Shown here in pieces: positions 60,543-64,000 of a stretch of DNA of 64,000 nucleotides; position 1 is the stretch's first letter; the number at the start of each line of letters is the position of its first letter. Both the position numbers and the translations under genes were made by a program. Source of the DNA: Epithemia pelagica (lineage: Eukaryota > Bacillariophyta > Bacillariophyceae > Surirellales > Surirellaceae); contig OX337228.1 in assembly GCA_946965045.2 (NCBI GenBank), forward strand, positions 2,790,001 to 2,854,000, given 5' to 3'. The notes under the pieces were generated by a model. The model was given only the letters and a program-made list of their open reading frames with translations, was not told the DNA's origin and searched no databases.

Positions 60543-63500
60543 ATGGATCCTCAATCACCCAAGACACCTACGACTCCTAAGGGAGAAGATAACCAAGACA
60601 ATGTCTCGAACACAGACCTATTCGACCACATCATATTTACTGTCTGCCAATTCTTTACCAAGGAAAGGGCCGACTACTTAATGAAGTGGATGAAATACCA
60701 TGGTTTTGAGAACATTACCCATGTTATCTCGTATATGCAAACTAATACCGAGGAATCCATGAAGGAACTGACACAATACAAGGTCAACAAACAGACACAT
60801 GATCTACAAGGCCCCACAAGACAGCAGATCAAGCTCTTGGCTTATTGGGCCACATACAAGACCAATGAAATTCAAGACGAGCTATCCAATAGCGACTGGA
60901 TGAACCTAACGAGGAAAGAGTTCAACACTTGGAGGATCAACACAGATTTCTCTAAGGGACCACCTAGCCAAGTTCCAGTCTTGCCAATGAAGTCACCGTC
61001 ATCTGTGAAATCTGTCAGCACAGTTACTGCCGCATCCCAATCTCAACAAGACCTTACAGCATTCAGAAAGGGAACTAAGCGCGACGCAACTGCATATGAG
61101 GTACTCAAGGATGAACGATACTACGATTCATTCTGGCGTGTATTCAAGACTACAGCTAAGGCTCAAAGCCTATCCAACGTTCTGAATTTCAAATACACAC
61201 CACCCCCTGATGATGAGTATGCCGAAGAACTTTTTCAAGAGCAACAAGTATTTCTTTACTCCGTTCTTGTCCGTATCATTCAGACTGACCAAGGTCGAGC
61301 CTATGTACGTGAACATGAACATGATGAAGATGCGCGTGCCGTATTGCAGAAGTTACACTCTTTGCATACCGAATCCGACCTAGCAAAACGAGAAGTCCTC
61401 CGTTTAACCAACTACATTTCCAATCTACGTCTTGACGACACATGGCGCGGAACAACACGTCAATTTCTTCTACACTTTCAAGAGCAGCTACGTTTGCTAG
61501 ACAATCTAGTGACATTGTCTGATCGCATCCCTGATCATACCAGGATGACCTTCCTCATGCAAGCTGTAGAAAAGGTACCCAATCTCCGCCGAGTCAAGAT
61601 CTTGGATAATGTGGTGAACACCAAATCCGGTGCAAAATCCCTTTGCTATCAATCATACTTCTGTCTCCTTCTAGACGCAGCTTATGACCATGATCAAGCA
61701 ACCCAGTCATCTGTTCATAGTCGCCGTCGACATGTCAAACAACATGAATCACTATATGGCCAAGATACAGATGCTGACATAACCTCACAAGATGATATGG
61801 AGTATCATGTCCACAACACCAAAGTGACATCTGAATCTCCATCCTCTTCGTCCAAGGTTAGTCTACCGCGTGACCTATGGTTCAAACTTTCTGAAGAAGA
61901 TCGCAAGTTGATCATTGAGTATAACAAGATGATTCAAGCACCTTCATCAACAACACCGAGGAAAGTGCAAACACATGCCCTCGACATTGATCCGGAACCT
62001 GATCCTGACCCCAACCAAGTTGCATCTGATGACGACTCACCTGGCGTAGTCCCTGAGCATCCAGATGATTCAGATCCGGTTACACAATTTATCAACCAAG
62101 CCATGACGACTGATATCAATCACCCGGCAACTGACCTGACTAGTGTTCTTTCTAACGCCAAGTCCAAGACGAGCAAGAAGGTTACTTTCAAAGCCAACAT
62201 GCATAAACAAGCAGGACATGTTCCACGCTATTTGTTTTCCAGGAAATCTACTTTACCAGGAAATCAATTGATTGACCGTGGTGCTAATGGAGGACTTGCT
62301 GGTTCTGACATGCGCATCCTTTCTAAGACTGGCCGCCATATCACTATTGTGGGTATTGATAACCATGAACTTACTGGGCTTCCTGTCGTCACATGTGCCG
62401 CAAAGTTTGAGACCAATGATGGACCTATTGTCGGCATCTTCAATGAATATGCTTATTATGGAAAGGGCTTATCTATCCATGCTCCTGGTCAATTCGAGCA
62501 TTTCGGACTTGCTGTTGATGAACGATCTGTTAAAGTTGATGGTAAACAACGCATCACTACACTTGATGGTCGTGCTATACCCCTTCACATCAAGGATGGG
62601 TTAGCCTACATCCACTCCTTGGGTATCCCCAGCGACGATGACATGAATACCTTACCTCAGATCATCTTCACGTCACCCGACACATGGGATCCTGGTGTTC
62701 TGGACCATTCGTATTCTCCCACACCCTCTGACAATGATCCTGATTGGAAACACGTCAAGACTGATGGTAGTATGTCGAACCATCCATATGACAACTATGG
62801 GGAGTACACTGATCGTGTTGTTTGTAACCTCAATCTCCTTTTGGATCTCCCATACGATCATGGACCTGACGACGCACCCTTCTTTTCTATCTATGCTGAC
62901 GCAGAAGGTAATGATCCTACACTTCATGCCTCTGTCCACCGTCGTTACCAGGAAGCGTATGACTGGAAGAAGTTCCGTCCATTCTTTGGTTGGCAATCTG
63001 AAGATGTTATTGCCAATACGTTCAAGCACACTACACGTAATGGTAGCATTACTTTTGACCACGACACCCTCAAGAAACATTTCAAGGCTCGCAATCCGGT
63101 CCTTAATATACCTCGACGCCATGAACCCGTTGCTACTGACTCGGTTTTCTCCGACACCCCTGCTGTTGACCATGGCGGTAAAGTCGCACAAATCTTTGTT
63201 GGTCGAGATACTCTGGTTACTGATATCTATGGGATCAAGTCAACCAAACAGTTTGTCAATACTCTTCAGGACAACATCCGGTTTCGTGGTTCCCTGGAGA
63301 CTCTTATCAGTGATGGTGGTTCATCTCTCATCTCTCAAAAGGTCAAAGACATTCTTCGCACTTTGCTTATTGGGGAGTATCGATCCGAACCTTATCATCA
63401 ACACCAGAATAAGGCTGAAAACCGTTACCAGACCGTCAAACGTATGACCAACGCTCTCATGAATGCCACTGGTTGCCCTGCCAACACCTGGCTTCTTTGC

Positions 63501-64000
63501 CTTGAGTATGTCTGTGACTTATTGAACCATACATCATCACCCACCCATTCCGGTCGCACTCCTCTTGAGGCTCTCTCCGGACGCCCACCCGACATTACTC
63601 ATCTCTTGTTCTTTCCTTTCTGGGATGAGGTTTACTACCGTGTCGACCCCGCTGAACCCAATTCTGGTTCATATCCATCTTCTTCTGATGAGAAACTTGG
63701 CCACTGGGTTGGTTTTGCTCACAACGTTAGTGATTCTTTTACTTGGAAGATTCTCACCCAGGATAACCAGATAATCTACCGTTCTGCCGTTCGCCGTGTT
63801 GAATCCACTACACCTAACCTACGTGTGGATCGACCTTCAGGGGAGGATTTGTCTGAGAAGGATGACAATGATAAGCAAGCTGACACTGTCTTCATTCGCA
63901 GTGATAGTGAAGATCCATCCAAACCAATGCCCACGATCGATTTTGACGACATGATAGGACGCACATTCCTATGCGACACAGAAGAAAATGGGGAGCGACA
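60543..64000 (+). CDS. Ty1/Copia gag-pol, gag-protease-integrase part, open at the right edge
   Basis: From ATG 60543 the frame is open for 1,152 codons to the edge. The gag-like part has FFTKERADYLMKWMKYHGFE and DQGRAYVREHEHDEDARAVL; I see no CCHC knuckle. The protease region is LIDRGANGGLAGSDMR, with Arg where retropepsins have Ser/Thr after the catalytic Asp; this DRGA form is, as far as I recall, usual in diatom Copia elements. The integrase has Asp in VTDIYGIKST, Asp in TLISDGGSSLISQKVK and Glu in SEPYHQHQNKAENRYQ (D-x34-E), followed by TGCPANTWLLCLEYVCDLLN and SGRTPLEALSGRPPD. A clear HHCC zinc finger is not visible. Reverse transcriptase and RNase H should follow beyond the edge, as expected from the Copia order. 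Confidence 0.9.
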   Translation, partial: MDPQSPKTPTTPKGEDNQDNVSNTDLFDHIIFTVCQFFTKERADYLMKWMKYHGFENITHVISYMQTNTEESMKELTQYKVNKQTHDLQGPTRQQIKLLAYWATYKTNEIQDELSNSDWMNLTRKEFNTWRINTDFSKGPPSQVPVLPMKSPSSVKSVSTVTAASQSQQDLTAFRKGTKRDATAYEVLKDERYYDSFWRVFKTTAKAQSLSNVLNFKYTPPPDDEYAEELFQEQQVFLYSVLVRIIQTDQGRAYVREHEHDEDARAVLQKLHSLHTESDLAKREVLRLTNYISNLRLDDTWRGTTRQFLLHFQEQLRLLDNLVTLSDRIPDHTRMTFLMQAVEKVPNLRRVKILDNVVNTKSGAKSLCYQSYFCLLLDAAYDHDQATQSSVHSRRRHVKQHESLYGQDTDADITSQDDMEYHVHNTKVTSESPSSSSKVSLPRDLWFKLSEEDRKLIIEYNKMIQAPSSTTPRKVQTHALDIDPEPDPDPNQVASDDDSPGVVPEHPDDSDPVTQFINQAMTTDINHPATDLTSVLSNAKSKTSKKVTFKANMHKQAGHVPRYLFSRKSTLPGNQLIDRGANGGLAGSDMRILSKTGRHITIVGIDNHELTGLPVVTCAAKFETNDGPIVGIFNEYAYYGKGLSIHAPGQFEHFGLAVDERSVKVDGKQRITTLDGRAIPLHIKDGLAYIHSLGIPSDDDMNTLPQIIFTSPDTWDPGVLDHSYSPTPSDNDPDWKHVKTDGSMSNHPYDNYGEYTDRVVCNLNLLLDLPYDHGPDDAPFFSIYADAEGNDPTLHASVHRRYQEAYDWKKFRPFFGWQSEDVIANTFKHTTRNGSITFDHDTLKKHFKARNPVLNIPRRHEPVATDSVFSDTPAVDHGGKVAQIFVGRDTLVTDIYGIKSTKQFVNTLQDNIRFRGSLETLISDGGSSLISQKVKDILRTLLIGEYRSEPYHQHQNKAENRYQTVKRMTNALMNATGCPANTWLLCLEYVCDLLNHTSSPTHSGRTPLEALSGRPPDITHLLFFPFWDEVYYRVDPAEPNSGSYPSSSDEKLGHWVGFAHNVSDSFTWKILTQDNQIIYRSAVRRVESTTPNLRVDRPSGEDLSEKDDNDKQADTVFIRSDSEDPSKPMPTIDFDDMIGRTFLCDTEENGER

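Overview
The window is eukaryotic nuclear DNA, most likely from a pennate diatom. Supporting signs are short GT-AG introns (47-191 bp), several signal peptides followed by a small residue plus Phe (the ASAFAP-type plastid entry motif), a plastid nucleotide transporter, GUN4, a bHLH-PAS factor of the type found in diatoms, and a diatom-style Ty1/Copia element whose protease box reads D-R-G-A. No viral genome or CRISPR array is visible. The species is not identified.

Positions 1-35960 and 44229-57886 are gene-dense host sequence. In order: VPS51 (-), ICMT (+), CSN7 (-), an EXECUTER/FBXO31-like plastid protein (+), a TraB protein (-), CTF18 (+), a BMT2-like rRNA methyltransferase (-), bHLH-PAS (+), ERO1 (-), a plastid ATP/ADP translocase (+), GUN4 (-), a Cys-rich type I membrane protein (+), VDAC (-), a METTL7-like methyltransferase (+), aspartate aminotransferase (-), POP5 (-), an EGF-repeat receptor-like protein (+), TruB (-), tRNA-Lys(TTT) (-), POLA2 (+) and a YbjN-domain protein (-). 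Beyond the transposon come a ShKT/prolyl-4-hydroxylase (+), an F-box protein (-), an unknown gene (+), HflX (+), a small [2Fe-2S] ferredoxin-like protein (+), a pterin dehydratase (-) and a TTC38-like protein (+). Strand alternates almost gene by gene, so most pairs share a divergent promoter or sit tail to tail with only tens of bases between them. Many genes needed splicing to be read; exon coordinates are given in each entry and come from GT/AG sites that keep the frame and restore the family pattern.

Positions 36345-44218 hold the most striking object: a 7,874-bp DNA transposon with degenerate terminal inverted repeats of about 100 bp and a perfect 10-bp target duplication. It carries two convergent genes, a protein of about 1,780 residues (probable transposase, unrelated to any common family I can name with certainty) and a RecQ-like DExH helicase. 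It lies between the start of the YbjN gene and the P4H gene. A diverged fragment of the same family, with one terminus and the start of the helicase gene, lies at 58016-58375.

From about 58600 to the right edge is a Ty1/Copia retrotransposon: a candidate 5' LTR (58624-59242), an extra 259-codon ORF ahead of gag, a repeat-rich stretch, and a gag-protease-integrase frame open from 60543 to the edge. Other notable items are a broken copy of the CTF18 start on the far side of the TraB gene (8476-8604), a tandem duplication inside the ICMT intron, a stop-free 78-bp intron in TruB, an 18-nt microexon in the P4H gene, and an apparent frame break at a G5 run in the unknown gene near 50300.
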